Source of the DNA: Talpa occidentalis
Taxonomy: Eukaryota; Chordata; Mammalia; Eulipotyphla; Talpidae
Assembly: GCF_014898055.3 (NCBI RefSeq)
Contig: NW_023605194.1
Location: 58,381,361 to 58,445,360, forward strand
DNA length: 64,000 nucleotides
Reading direction: 5' to 3'
Shown here: positions 1 through 11,000 of the stretch, in pieces
Layout of the letters: each line of letters starts with the position of its first letter
Position numbering within the stretch: position 1 is the stretch's first letter
Translations under genes and position numbers: made by a program
The notes under the pieces: generated by a model
The model's database searches: none
What the model was told of the DNA's origin: nothing
What the model saw: the letters and a program-made list of their open reading frames with translations, nothing else

Positions 1-597
1 TTTAAGGAACGGAGACCTGGTGCCTCCATCAGATATTATTAATCTGAGGAGAAACACAAATCCTGCCATGACAGATGTGGCTTGTGACATAAGCATGCTG
101 TTGTCTCCAAGAGGCTGGTATGGGCAAACAGTCTGGTGGGGACAGCCCAGCATGCTGACTGGTATTCCATGTACAGGAAGCCATCTGGACAAAGGGTTGA
201 ATCTGTTTCAAATTAAGTAAGTAGAAATACTGTAAGATGACTGCACTGTGATTAAATAACTGAAAACAATTTATCAGCTCAATAAGTTGTCACACCATCT
301 GTCAAATAAATGAGACAGTAAAACATATTTGGCCTATAACATAGTCTGATGAAATGCAAACCCAATCTGATTATTCATTTTTTTAATTTCCTATTTTTAT
401 TACTTTGGTGGAATGAACTTCCTACTTTTAGTAGTCATTCATCAAGAATCCAGTTCTGTCCTTGAGGTCCTTGTGGCCCTGATGTTTTTGCGCTTTCGTT
501 TTCTGAAATTTTAATTTAAGGAAGCACAGCTTGGACACTCTATCTGCCATGTTTTCATTCATTTTAAGAATCAGTGAAACTTCAAATGCCTTCTCTT
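1..597. other. Unassigned unique sequence
   Basis: I see no convincing gene or repeat here. The short open frames at 20-220 and 29-211 overlap on opposite strands and show no motif, so they look like chance. The right end runs into a MIR relic. Confidence 0.4.
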
Positions 598-842
598 AAT
601 ATTTGCTGCCATTTGTTGAAAACTTATGTGCCAGACAAACTTTTTATAGGCAGGCTTATTTACTTCTCACAACAACCATGCTACCTAAGTTTTATAAAGC
701 TCATTTCATGGATTGGAAGGCTGTGCCTAAGAAAAATTAAATAATGTTTCAGGGTCAAACAAAAGCTAAGTGAAAAATTTGGAATTTAGACTCAGGTCTG
801 TCTGTCTCCAAAAACAGTAGTTTTCATCACTTAGTCTTCATT
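598..842 (+). repeat. MIR-type ancient SINE relic
   Basis: The order of landmarks follows the MIR consensus in forward orientation. These are a 'tatgtgccag' segment, 'cttctcacaacaacc', a 'tcatttcatggattggaaggctg' counterpart of the 'cattttacagatgaggaaactg' core, 'cagggtcaaac' for the 'aaggtcacac' segment, and 'tttagactcaggtctgtctgtctcca' at the end. It is highly diverged, as expected for a Mesozoic mammalian SINE. Confidence 0.65.
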
Positions 843-1230
843 TGGATCCAATTAAATGAGAAAAAATAAAATCCCAAGTATCATTAACCAAATACCATGA
901 GGGACTTGGGTAGGTATTCAGTAGATTTGGCTTGGTAAGTGAAATTTATAAGGTACAGTCTAGGCAAATGGCATAATAATTAAATTGGAAGTATGTTCAT
1001 TTCCCACTGCACCAAGGCAGTAAGATGTAATTATCTGAGCCCTATGGAGAAATTCTAGAAGTGTGCTACTGAGTAGACAAAAGAAGCTCTAGATATGACT
1101 AGCTTGTGCTTCAATGAGATAATTGAAAGAAAAGATTTTCAGCTCACCTCAGATAACTTATTCTGATACTTTAAAGCCTCAAGAGCAGTGGAATATAGCA
1201 ATTCTTCAGTTATTTTGATCCATATAGCCA
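843..1230. other. Unassigned AT-rich sequence
   Basis: No coding potential, recognisable repeat or RNA gene was seen in this stretch. Confidence 0.35.
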
Positions 1231-1810
1231 TTGTGCCAATTATTGCCTCTTAGCCCCAAATCCACTTTTTTGGGCCCCATAACATATTTCTCCTTTGCCA
1301 GCTGGCACAATGCCCTCTCATCAGAAGTTGCTGGGGTAAGGGTGGGGTGCAGTAGGAGAAGCAGGGGTGTCTTTTCTTTGTTCCAGTGCTTTATATCTTA
1401 CTCCTATAACTCAGCTGCCAATGAATGGCTCCCTTGCCAGCAGGCAGCCTCCTTACTAGTAGGCAGGGCAGCTCCAGGGCAATGGTGTGCAGGGTTCAGG
1501 AGGGCACAACATTCCAAAGAGTTTTGCCCATGCAACGATGGCACCTTTCCAGACAGTTTCACCAGTATGCCAGGGGTCAGCTTATCAGTAAATCTTTCTG
1601 GTGCCGTCAGTGGGTAGTTTCCTGCTTTACAGATCCTGCCTGGAGCACTCTGCAAATTTCACCATCCAGCAGGCACAGTATGGTCTCTTCTGAGAAGTTT
1701 GGAGTTTAGTCTTGGTTGAGGGGTGGGTGGTACAGCTTTTCCATGTTCTTTCCTTGGGCATACTCTCTCCGCCTTAGAGTTAAAAGCTCCTCTCTGCATC
1801 TGTCATCTCT
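1231..1810. other. GC-richer block of unknown origin
   Basis: Base composition is clearly richer in G and C than its surroundings. It allows open frames on both strands (128 codons at 1231-1617, 83 codons at 1404-1655, 94 codons at 1425-1709) that overlap each other. None shows a domain or a motif that I know. Overlapping open frames on both strands are what a GC-rich non-coding patch produces by chance. It may be an old, unrecognised interspersed repeat, for example an LTR or DNA transposon, or a decayed exon-bearing fragment. Confidence 0.35.
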
Positions 1811-2250
1811 GCACTGTCACTGCCCTCAAAGTTTAAAGGCAAACTATTTGAAAAATTCTTTTGTGTTCCTAATATAATTGCCTCTGTTTTCTGAATTAAT
1901 AATTTATTTAAGCTTCTTATATGTATCTTGCTATTTTCTTCCTTATGTTTTAGCTATAATATATAGCTAATTGTTTCATACCATTCAAGGTATATGAATA
2001 TGATTATACTGTTAATTTTTAAGAGAAATTAGAATTTTGTCCAAGAAATAGAGAATAGAAGATTAGCAGGAAGTCACGAATCAGGTCCTTGATTCCACCT
2101 ATATGCCAACATAGATAATTTAGGAAAGGGAGTCCAGAAAATAATTTGTCAGTCTTCACTTCTCAAGAGGGTGAAACAAGCTCACTCTTTACACAGAGTA
2201 ATTAAAGGTGAATACAGCAAAATAAAGCCATCAACAAGATGAGGGAAGTT
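1811..2250. other. Unassigned AT-rich sequence
   Basis: No gene or repeat that I can name. The right edge meets the A-rich tail of the pseudogene at 2252. Confidence 0.35.
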
Positions 2251-2251
2251 T

Positions 2252-2893
2252 CTTTTTTCTTTTTTTAAAATAATTTTCATCTGAAATAAAAAATATTTTA
2301 ATTTTAGTACATATACAAGTTTCATATTTTATAGTTTAGAATTTTATTGACTGATTTATTTATAAGGTAAGTAGGTGAGAATTTCTTAATCTTCAGGGTT
2401 CTGAGCCTCTAAAGGTCCCAACTATGAAGAATCCTAGCAGTCGTCAGCATCCCCCACCATCACTTCCTGGAACAGGGTGCTGAGCTGCTGAAGTCTCCCT
2501 TCCTTCTCCAATTGCTGTTTCACACTGCCTGCCTGGTGTTTTGAAAGAGAGTGATTAACTTTGAGAGTAACTGAGAGTGATTTTGTTCCCTCATTACCAG
2601 CTTAGTTGTGACTCAACATTGCTCAGTTTCTAAGACCTGAGGTTTAATAACCAGTCCATCTGGGAACCCACACAGACATCCTTTCTGTCTCACTGGACCA
2701 ACCTTCATGTCTCCCATGTCCTGAGAGATCCATCCCATGCAAAAGATGGCCTTCACATTCGATGATTCATTTTCAAAACTTAATGCACTGAAAGGAAGAC
2801 CAGTAACTCTTTTAGAATTGAGTCATTCTCCCATTCCTTCCAACAGAGTCACTCTTTTCAAGGATGGATAAGAACTTCTCCAAACAATAGCAA
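2252..2893 (-). pseudogene. Probable processed pseudogene, 3' part of an unidentified coding sequence
   Basis: On the minus strand a protein-like reading runs from about 2890 down to a stop at about 2433. It holds two in-frame stops and one 2-base shift near 2521-2523, where a 'tg' looks duplicated. The conceptual product ends in a hydrophilic, helix-prone stretch rich in Q, E, K and L (QQLEKEGRLQQL, then LFQEVMV and an acidic DADD tail). Downstream of the stop lies a 3' UTR-like stretch with AATAAA read on the minus strand near 2340-2350, and it ends in an A-rich tail (T-rich on plus, 2252-2272). Absence of splice-like breaks plus the tail suggests L1-mediated retrocopying of an mRNA, 5'-truncated at the CA repeat. 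I do not recognise the parent gene. The opposite strand also has a short open reading (about 2740-2870), so a coincidence is not excluded. Confidence 0.45.
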
Positions 2894-2895
2894 TA

Positions 2896-2912
2896 CAACA
2901 CACACACCCATC

Positions 2913-2944
<32 letters not shown>
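2896..2944. repeat. (CA)n microsatellite
   Basis: A broken CA stretch is followed by an uninterrupted run of about 15 CA units (roughly 2915-2944). It is likely polymorphic in length. Confidence 0.9.
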
Positions 2945-2949
<5 letters not shown>

Positions 2950-3269
2950 TTCCTGAATCATCATCTCAATTTTTTGTTAAGACGTTGTTTTATCTTTTCT
3001 ACTAGATTCAAAATCCTGAATGTTAGCTCAATGCCAAATTTATGTCTGTCCTTCCTGGAGTACACAAGTAATATTTTTGTATATGATAAGTAAGCCAAAT
3101 ACTTATTGAATGAGAGGGTAAGTGAATGCCATAATTTTTAATGCCAAGAAATTAGGTTGATTAGCATAAATCACATAATTAACATTGTCACTTTAAAATA
3201 ATATGTCACTGAGAGTTATTGGAGAGGAACTCAAAAATTGCTTACCTAATTAGAGACTAGTTACAATAA
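2945..3269. other. Unassigned AT-rich sequence
   Basis: Nothing beyond simple AT-rich sequence was recognised. Confidence 0.3.
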
Positions 3270-3460
3270 GTCAACCATTCAAAAACATTTATTACTTAAC
3301 TTTCTATGTGTTTGATACTATGTTAAGTTCTAGGGTCACAAAAATGGAAAAGATGCAAGCTATCAAGGGGTTCATAGTATAAAGAGGAAAAATCAGCACA
3401 TACACCAATATTTTCATCTCAAATGAGTCCAGTAAAGGTGAAATACTGGAGGTGCAGAAA
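3270..3460 (+). repeat. Ancient mammalian interspersed repeat (L2/MIR-era)
   Basis: The order 'aaacatttattacttaac...tgtgtttgatactatgttaagttctagggtcaca...' parallels the common mammalian repeat that reads 'aatatttattgagcacctac...caggcactgttctaggcact...'. Family assignment is uncertain because of divergence. Confidence 0.4.
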
Positions 3461-3544
3461 ACCCAGTTAGGTAGGACCCCTGTCATTCCTCCAATATACC
3501 ACATTACTTTGGTATTATTACAAGTTATGTGATCACCTTTGTTA

Positions 3545-3680
3545 AAAGATTGTGAGTTCCTTGAGGTAAGTGGCTCTGTCTGTTATGTTCACTACAATCC
3601 CAAGTAAGTATTAATAGGCACTATTTTTTTGAATATTTTTCTGGCATGTATTAGGCACTTACTATTTTTCTGAATGAATA
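3545..3680 (+). repeat. L2 3' end relic
   Basis: The stretch reads 'gtgagttccttgaggtaagtggctctgtctgttatgttcact' then 'ggcatgtattaggcacttac' and 'gaatgaataaatg'. This is the landmark order of the L2 3' terminus (stop-proximal 'gagggcagggac', 'cctggcacatagtagg', 'tgaatgaatgaatg'). Confidence 0.6.
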
Positions 3681-3754
3681 AATGCTGTTGGTACTGCTGA
3701 TAACAATAATAGCTGGGGAAAATATCAAGGTGGCAGTGAATTTTATTTTAGTTT

Positions 3755-3920
3755 AAAGTCTGGTGTTGGCTCAACTTGATTTGAGTCCTAACTCTACTTA
3801 CAAACTGAGTGGACTAAGTTATTGCCTGTGGTTTCTCCATCTGTGAAATGGAAGTAATAACACTACCTATATTAAAGCTTAATTGTGAGGATTAAGTAAA
3901 TCAATAAACATAGTCATTTG
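3755..3920 (-). repeat. MIR relic, reverse orientation
   Basis: It reads 'gagtcctaactctacttac', 'ctccatctgtgaaatgg', 'taataacactacct' and 'gtgaggattaagtaaat'. This is the reverse complement order of the MIR core with its conserved 'tttcctcatctgtaaaatgg' segment. Confidence 0.7.
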
Positions 3921-4339
3921 ATCCACTAACACAGTGTACTAAAGTGTACAGTGTACTAATATAATTTGCTATTTTCATTACTATAACTACTTCCTATATT
4001 TTTATCTTTGTTACTTATAAGGGAATCACAGGAAAAAAGTAGCAATATTCCTTCTCCATGTAATTTTGATAGTGTTTAACATTTGTTGACAATGAAGTGA
4101 GGGGTTGCCTGACCCTTCCTTGAAGTGCTAATAATTATTAGTCCTGCTATACTAACAGTTTTCACAATTTGAAATTCAAAGGTTTTTATGTCTTTATTCA
4201 AAATTTCTACACGGGATGGGATGTTGACAATGGCAAACACATACATTCTCTTAAGATAAGATAAAGTTAAATTGACTGAAGCACTGGTTTCAAAGACCAA
4301 ACTAGATGTCATTTCACATTGGAAACTTTTAAAAGTATA
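3921..4339. other. Unassigned AT-rich sequence
   Basis: It contains a 78-codon minus-strand open frame (4076-4312) with no domain or conserved motif, which I regard as chance. Confidence 0.35.
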
Positions 4340-4790
4340 AATATCCTTTGTCCAAACAATTTTTTTTCAGGGATTTATCCCAAGAATCAATCAGTGAATA
4401 CATGTGTTAATTTCAATACAAGTTTATATCAGTGATATTTAGAGTAAAACTGGAAATCCAAATATCCAGTAATGAGAATTATCTAAATAATTGTAACTGA
4501 AAGGAATATTATGAAAACTATTAAAAGCAATGGTATAGAGAATTTTAATAACATACAACAGTGCTTACATTATATTCAATAAGCAAGCTTAAGACCATTC
4601 ATACAGTAAAGTACATCAACACATAGATGTCTGTGTATATGAATATCCACATATATGTATAAGTATGCAAATGATAACACATATAATGAAACTATTAGCA
4701 GTTGTTATTTTTATTTAATGAGAGTAAAATCAGTCTCTAGCATCTTTTTCATAATTTACATACTCTTATTCATAAATAGTCCAGTAAATA
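4340..4790 (+). repeat. Old L1 (L1M/HAL1-like) 3' region
   Basis: Segments such as 'gggatttatcccaagaatc', 'aatccaaatatccagtaatgagaatt' and 'ggaatattatgaaaactattaaaa' match the ORF2 end and 3' region of old L1 read forward. It carries no open frame of note. Confidence 0.5.
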
Positions 4791-5174
4791 CAGCATTGCT
4801 TCTAACTTAATGATTCTAAAGAAGTAAAGTCTTCATTTATTGCCTTTTAATTAACTTTCTCAAAAGTACCATTTTCAAATGCTTAGCTGAGTGAACAATT
4901 AACAGAAAACTGACTTCCAATACATTTGTACCTATTTAAACTACCATTGCTATAAAAATTATAGGAATACTATAATTATTAAGTCAATTGTTTTACCCTT
5001 AAATGTCATAGAGTTAAAATTTATATTGAGAGAACTGACTTGATAATTCTGCATTTTTATAGAGCAGCAAAATTATTGCTACTTAACCCTCCTTCCTGCT
5101 TTCCTATATATTTGTTTAAGAAAAAAATAGAAGGTATGTATCACTTTATTGTCACTCCATTTGCTTTCAAATAG
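4791..5174. other. Unassigned AT-rich sequence
   Basis: No gene or named repeat was seen. Confidence 0.3.
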
Positions 5175-5640
5175 GCATGTGTGGTTGACAGAATAATATC
5201 CTCCCCCAAAATGTCCACATCCTAATTCCCAGAACTAGTAAATATTTTACTTCACACAGGAAAGGGGCATTGAGCTTGTAGGTGGAACTAAACTTCTAAT
5301 CAGCTAACCTTAAAACAGGATTATCCAAAAGAAGAGTCCAGTATAATCACAAGCTTCCTTAAAAGTGGAAGAGATAGGTAGGCGAGTCAAAGTGATAAAA
5401 TGCGAGAATGACTTGACCTTCCTGTTTGACTTCGAAGATGGAGGAAGGCACAGGAAGCCAAGAATACAAGCAATTTCTGAAAAATGGAAAGTCAAATAAG
5501 CAAATTTTCCCTATAAAGTCTCCAGAAGGAAAGCCATCCTACTCACCTTGTTTTTAGCCCAATGAGTCCCATGTCAATTTCTACCCCACCATACTCTAAA
5601 ATGACAAATTTGTATGGTAATCTTTTGCAGCAGTTATGGA
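5175..5640 (+). repeat. Ancient mammalian interspersed repeat, probably LTR-type
   Basis: It reads in order 'aaaatgtccacatcctaatt', 'ccagtataatcacaagcttcctt', 'gaagatggaggaaggcac', 'ctccagaaggaaagccatcct' and 'acaaatttgt'. This is the layout of a frequent mammalian repeat whose 3' end reads 'ataataaatttgtg'. I recall the layout but am unsure of the family name, so only the class is suggested. Confidence 0.45.
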
Positions 5641-5684
5641 AAGCTATCACAATTCCTTAAAACTAGCAAGTCCAAAATCAAATT

Positions 5685-6420
5685 TTGATCTTACCCTTGA
5701 AACCTGCTCCTTCTCTGATCTTTCTCACTCAGGAAATTGTATTTTCATGCTTCCAAATGGTGAAGCCAATGTTGAGTTCTTTCTTCTCATCCAATCTTCA
5801 AGGATCTGGTGATACCTACCTTCCAAAAATATCCACAATTTGGGCCTCCCTGGTGGCACAAGGGGTTAAGCACAGCACTGTGAAGCTATCCGCAGCCTCT
5901 GCAGCTCAAGTTCAATCCCCGGCCAGGGAGCTACCTACATGGCACAGCAGATCTCTCCTGGCTCACCCGCTGCTCCCCTCAGCAGTGTATTTCAGTCAGT
6001 CTGCCTGTTCTGTTCTCCACTCTGTCTCTGGTGAATCCTCTCATGCCTTGCACCTCTGGCCTACACCCCAGTTCTTCTATGTGTAAATAAATAAATCTTT
6101 AAAAAAAAATCCACAAATGAAACTGTTCACCTCTCTTTCCACCTCTCCCAAGTTAGTTATAGCCATTATTCCCTCAGTAGGAATGGGAATCTTAAAATAT
6201 CGCAATACTAAAGCTGGTCTCCTTGTTTCCACACTGGACTAATCATAGATTTTCCTCACACAGCAGTCATATTGCTCTCTTTATATATGTAAGTCATATC
6301 ATACCTCCATGATCAATAATGTTCCATAGTTTTCCATTTCACAGAAATAAGATAATTTTTACTGTTGTCTACAAGGCTCTATACAACTTGGTCCTCAGAA
6401 ATATCCCAATCTCTTAGTCT
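5685..6420 (+). repeat. L2 relic interrupted by a SINE
   Basis: Sequence on both sides of the SINE at 5842-6109 carries L2-like landmarks, such as 'taagtcatatcatacctcc', 'ttttccatttcacagaaataa' and 'tctacaaggctctatacaacttggtcc', the last matching the 'ggcctacaaggccctacatgatctgg' segment. The 133-codon open frame at 5685-6086 spans this relic and the SINE and is not a gene. Confidence 0.5.
5842..6109 (+). mobile_element. tRNA-headed T+ SINE, subfamily I
   Basis: Full-length copy starting GGGCCTCCCTGGTGGCACAA and ending AATAAATAAATCTTTAAA. The A box and B box (AGTTCAATCCCC) of the tRNA-like head are visible. The CT-rich body carries 'cccctcagcagtgtatttcag' and 'actctgtctctggtgaatcc'. The flanks 'atatccacaa' and 'aatccacaa' look like a target-site duplication. 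Such elements are transcribed by RNA polymerase III and moved by L1 proteins. Confidence 0.9.
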
Positions 6421-6759
6421 TAGAAGTTTAACTGAATCTTGCTGTAAAGATTGAAAATCATGCATAATTATTTTTATTGTTTTAATATTTTTCCAAAATT
6501 AAAAAGTAGCATATGCTCCTTTTGATGAGAGAGGAAATGTTGAAGAACCACTCAAATTTGACCTTTGCATTTTTACCTGCAATGGTCAATGGTGATGGTC
6601 TATCTAATGTCCATTCCCTTTCAGACATTTTTGTTGGAATAGTGATTTCATTCATTTATAAATTACACCTTCACATAGCCTACCTGCACAAGAAGCGAAT
6701 TTCCCCCCAAACCCTTAAATCTACACAATTGATCCAAGGCAGGTTTCCAAATTTTTAGG
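6421..6759. other. Unassigned sequence
   Basis: An 81-codon open frame (6513-6758) has no recognisable domain. I treat it as chance. Confidence 0.3.
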
Positions 6760-6970
6760 ATCCAAATTCCCTTTTCACTTTTAAAACTGTTGAGGATTCC
6801 AAAGAGATTTTATTTATCTGGGTTGTTATCTATTGATATTTACTTTACCATATTTGCAATTAAAGCAGAAAAATGTAAAGCATTTATTTATTTAAAATAG
6901 CAACAATATATTAACAAGAATAATGTATTTTTCCAAATTTCCCCTTTCTACATTTTGAAAATCTTGGGTT
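6760..6970 (+). repeat. Ancient interspersed repeat, family uncertain
   Basis: The phrase order 'aactgttgaggattccaaagagattttatttatctgggttgttatctattgatatttac' followed by 'taaaatagcaacaatatattaacaagaataatgtattttt' resembles a widespread old mammalian repeat that I cannot name with confidence. Confidence 0.4.
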
Positions 6971-7177
6971 AAGATTTGAATTTTATCCCTCTATTCAGTG
7001 ACTGAAACACTAAACACTAAATTCTGTCACAAACACAGTCAACATGGTATTGCCCCAGCCATAGAATTTGGATAGACCAATTCAGGTCTGCAAGTCTTGA
7101 GAAGAACTTCACTTAAGGCATCTGAGAAAATGATATTTTTCCTCTCAAGGTAAGGCCAATAGGAGATACTATCTTTC

Positions 7178-7442
7178 CTGTTGTTTTTGTTGTTGTTTAA
7201 GATTTATTTATTTATGGGGTACAAGCCAGAGGTGGGGGGGATGAGAGGGCACTAGTGACAAAGTGGGGAACAGAATAGGCTGATTGACTGAAATACACTG
7301 GTTAGGGGAGCAGGGGATGAGTCAGCAGAGGTCTGCTGCACCAGGTGGGTAGCTCCCTGGCTGAGGAATGAACTCATGCTGCAGTGGCTGCAGATAGCTT
7401 CATAGGTTGTGCTATAACCCCTTGCACCACCAGGGAGGCCCC
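7178..7442 (-). mobile_element. tRNA-headed T+ SINE, subfamily I
   Basis: Reverse-orientation copy, running from the tail (aagatttatttatttatg) to the head (ccaccagggaggcccc). A perfect 10-bp direct repeat ACTATCTTTC flanks it (7168-7177 and 7443-7452), marking the target-site duplication. Confidence 0.92.
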
Positions 7443-7978
7443 ACTATCTTTCTCCTTTGGATGTCCTGACTTGTTATGGGTGGCCATAGATCCCAATTTG
7501 CCTGGGGCTGTTTTCAGTTTATGCCTGCTATCCTAGAATATTAATGCTTTTTGGTATCTCCTAAATTTCAATTTTAAGTGATAAATTGGACAGTTACCAT
7601 GGGGTGTGGTCTGAAGCAAGGAATTGCAGCAGCTATTTTGACAGTATAAGGAAAGCAGAAAGAAGACAAAGGTAGTGCTTACAGTCTTCAAAAGAGAACA
7701 TCCAAGGAAATCACAGAGAAAAGAGAGAAGCACTGACCCTGAAGTCAAACAGGGATAGACTTCTGGAATATATTTCTGTTCCACTTTCCCCACTTTCAAA
7801 AATTATTTGGATTGAGATTTCTAGCACTTGCAGCTAAAGACAACCTAACTGATGTGTTTCCATAACCTCAAGTGACAGGCATTAGCTGCTTGGTGTGTAT
7901 TCTTCCACCCACCTTTTCTCTTGGTCACATAAACATGTATTTCACATAGTAGGTTTTTTGTTGAAAACTGTTCTTATT
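7443..7978. other. Unassigned sequence between two SINEs
   Basis: An 88-codon minus-strand frame (7533-7799) shows no domain. Nothing else was recognised. Confidence 0.35.
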
Positions 7979-8243
7979 TTTTTAAGATTTATTATTTATG
8001 CATACAAGAACTGGGGTACAGGCCAGAGGTGTGGGGCTTGAGCAGATTCACCAGAGACAGAGTGGGGAACAGAACAGGCAGATCAACTGAAATACACTGC
8101 TGAGGGGAGAAGCGGGTGAGACAGGAGAAGTCTACTGTGCCATGTGGGACTCCTCCCTGGCTGGAAATCGAAGTCGTGCTACAGTGGATCAAATAGCTTC
8201 ATAGCGTTTTCTCTTAACCCCTTATGCCACCAGGGAGGCCCCA
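7979..8243 (-). mobile_element. tRNA-headed T+ SINE, subfamily I
   Basis: Full reverse copy flanked by a perfect 15-bp target-site duplication AAAACTGTTCTTATT (7964-7978 and 8244-8258). The perfect duplication suggests a moderately recent insertion. Confidence 0.93.
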
Positions 8244-8269
8244 AAAACTGTTCTTATTAAGGATGTTCT

Positions 8270-8500
8270 TTTTATGATTTAACACATTAAGGACAACACC
8301 AAAACATTTTTAATAGTTCCATAATAATTCATCATATAAGTGCACTCCATGTCCACCCTGTTCTTGTATATATAGGTTATTTTCAGATTTGCCACTAGTA
8401 ATAACGTGAATATGGATATTACAATAAATCTATTATTTTAATGTTGATTTTACTATGATAGAACAGATTCCTGTATCTGGGACTTCTCGATCAAAGTGTA
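8270..8500 (-). repeat. Old L1 3' relic
   Basis: The run 'atagttccataataattcatcatata', 'caccctgttcttgtatatataggttattttcag' and 'acttctcgatcaaagtg' parallels the reverse complement of the ORF2 C-terminal/3' region of old L1. Confidence 0.45.
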
Positions 8501-8920
8501 TATGAAGATTGTTAGTATTAAATAAAAGGAAAGACTTTATATGGGAAGGTAAAAATGGAATAAAGACCTCAAAGCATACTAGAAGGAGCAATGATCTGAA
8601 TTCAGTGTATGTCTTACTACTAATGGTAAAGTTGGGGGAGGAGAAAGGTTTGAAAGATCTTGAACTGACATCTTTTGTCATCATCTGACTACCCAACTGG
8701 CCAATGTCTCATGAAAAGAATGTGCATGGGAGAAAAAAAAAATGGATAGAACCCCTTTATTTGGGAATTTTTCCCCTCCTTTCCTTGGCATGATGAAGAA
8801 ATCACATGGGGAATCAGTAACTATATAAAATATAAACTAACTCAATTAATTAGATACTTACATTTTATTTAAAATGACATTTTTATCACTAACTAGAAAA
8901 GTGATTTTAAAAATCAAAAT
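8501..8920. other. Unassigned AT-rich sequence
   Basis: An 87-codon minus-strand frame overlaps this stretch (8433-8696) without recognisable features. Confidence 0.3.
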
Positions 8921-9053
8921 GCTCCCCTTAGCAGTGCATTTCAGTCAGTCTGCCTGTTCTGCTCCCCACTCTGTCTCTGGTGAACCTTTCACCTCCGCAC
9001 CTCTGGCCTGTAGCCCACTCTTTTATGTATAACTAAATAAATCTTTAAAAAAA
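8921..9053 (+). mobile_element. 5'-truncated T+ SINE
   Basis: Only the 3' half of the SINE is present, from 'gctccccttagcagtgcatttcag' to 'aaataaatctttaaaaaaag'. The tRNA-like head is missing, so this copy lacks an internal polymerase III promoter. Confidence 0.88.
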
Positions 9054-9970
9054 GATGTAGAAGATTAAACTCTTGAAAACTGTTTTTCTTTACTAACTTA
9101 TGAGGCATATAATGAAACATACGTTTTAATAGTGTCTCACTCAATGTACAAAACTAATAATTTATTTTAAGGCTCTGGTATTGACAATTTGTATAACTGC
9201 TTATAAATGAGTAAAAGAAAATCATGAACTGTGTATTAGATAATGTTTCTATTGTTAGTCATGAAATATATCATTTTCTATATTTTATAGCAATATCCAC
9301 TTAATGAAATAACTGGCTTAAAGTCTCTCTAGCTCACTCTTTCAGCATCTTTGTGTATGGGATAAAGACTGGAGAAGGAAGGTAGAAGAAAGGATAGACT
9401 TATGATAATTACCAAGTTCTTTGACTAAGTATCTTCTAATTAAAACACGTAGGCAGTTCATCCAATCAATAATTCAAAGACCATTTAGTTTCTTATCTAT
9501 AGATTTTAGGGAATAAAAAATTACAATGCATTTATTAATGCTGCCCCAATACTCTGGAAAGGAGCCTTTACTGCTGACACTATATGTGCATATTGAATAT
9601 AAATTAAAATTTTCCTTGTATATATAATTAATGTACTTATATAAAATGAAATTCATAAATTCAATGCAATATATTAAAGTGTAAGAAGTGGAAGGCTTTC
9701 CTTGCACCCTTTCCTCTTTCCCAAGATGGCATCTGTTACTACTTTTCCATAGACAAAATGTGTGTTTGTGTGTATTATAGCTTTTACATAAATGGTAGCC
9801 CACTAAAAGTCTCCTGCATAGGAGACTTTTTTTTACTGAACATAATATAGGTAATACTGAACATAATATAGGTAATTCTTTTTGTTTTCCTGTTCATAAG
9901 CACACAGCAAGTTCATTAAGGAAAACAGAACAAAGGTAGAGACTCCTGTATAGACAGAGATGGGCAGTCT
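9054..9970. other. Unassigned AT-rich sequence with a short tandem duplication
   Basis: Apart from a two-copy repeat of about 20 bp (TACTGAACATAATATAGGTAA) around 9833-9874, no gene or named repeat was seen. The 109-codon minus-strand frame (9474-9803) is lysine/tyrosine-rich AT-driven sequence without motif. Confidence 0.4.
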
Positions 9971-10079
9971 TTTTTTTTATTTAAATATTTTATTTTATAT
10001 AATTCTTACATCTTTTTTCATCTTTCCACAATGCATGCATTTTCGTTTTGGTTATATTCCCCATACAATTGCACCTCCA
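9971..10079 (-). mobile_element. Short L1 3'-end insertion
   Basis: A T-rich tract is followed by the L1 3' terminus signature 'attccccatacaattgcacc', read from the minus strand. It is flanked by AGATGGGCAGTCT (9958-9970) and AGATCGGCAGTCT (10080-10092), a target-site duplication with one mismatch. It is a severely 5'-truncated L1 of the same family as the copy at 30.9 kb. Confidence 0.8.
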
Positions 10080-10199
10080 AGATCGGCAGTCTTAAAGGAC
10101 AAGATTAGCCTTGTGAAAGGGGCAGGTTTAAGAAAGAGAAAGCAGCATAGATACAGGTGGGCAGAGAGCTGCCTGTAGAGATAATTCTAATTCAACACA

Positions 10200-11000
10200 T
10201 ACAGAGAAAATAGTTCTTTTTAACCAGTTGCATATATCTAGTTAATCATTGTCCTACTGTTAGAGGTTTACAATATTTTATATTATTATTATAAATAATA
10301 CTGCAATGAAGATCTTTGTACATGCTCTATACATATGTAAGAAAGTTCCTAGAAGTCAAAATGTTTCATAAATTTTGTTTTGACAATATTAAAAAATTTC
10401 CTTCTAAAAAGATTGGCAAGATTAAACTACTTCCACTCATTTGAGTTGTCTACATCCCTACCCTTTCCCCCACAAAATGTTTTAAACCTTGTGATATTTG
10501 CAAATCTGATTTAAAAAATGGCATCTAAACTTTTTTTTTGTTTGGCAGAATATAAATGAGGTTGAGAATCATATGTTTAAGAATATTTTCACCTCCTGAA
10601 TAAATTTTTTTCTTATTTTTATTCTATTGAGGCTTTGCCCATCTTTTTTTTATTAACTTCTTGTTGCTCCTCACATATTAAAGAAATTAGCCCTCTATAA
10701 CACTTGTAGCAAATATGTTTTCGTAGTTGTCATGTATCTTTAAATTTTGTTATCCTTATTACAGATAATTTTAAAATTTAAGATAGTCAATTTTAAACAT
10801 TACAATAGATAAAATCATCTAATTTCATTTATGATCTGGATTTGGTATTAATAAAAATGGTTTATTCTTAGATTTTTTAAAGAAAGCCACATTTTCTTCA
10901 AGCTGCCAGTTTTATTTTCCTTGTTTAAATCTCTGATTCACTTGCAATGTATTTAGGTACAATAAGTAAAATACAGCTCTAATCATTTTCCTTACCCACT
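10200..11000 (-). repeat. Old L1/HAL1-type relic
   Basis: Landmarks include 'aataatactgcaatgaagatctttgta', 'gttcctagaagtcaaaatg', 'attgaggctttgcccatc', 'agccctctataacac' and 'gatctggatttggta'. They follow the reverse complement of old L1 ORF2 end sequence. Confidence 0.5.

Noticed and set aside
1231..1709. Three overlapping open frames in the GC-richer block
   Set aside because: They overlap on both strands without any known motif, as expected of a GC-rich non-coding patch.
2740..2870. Plus-strand coding reading opposite the pseudogene
   Set aside because: It is shorter than the minus-strand reading and lacks the tail and polyadenylation context, so I regard it as the shadow.
5685..6086. 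133-codon open frame
   Set aside because: It runs from an L2 relic straight into the SINE at 5842. The protein-like composition comes from the SINE.
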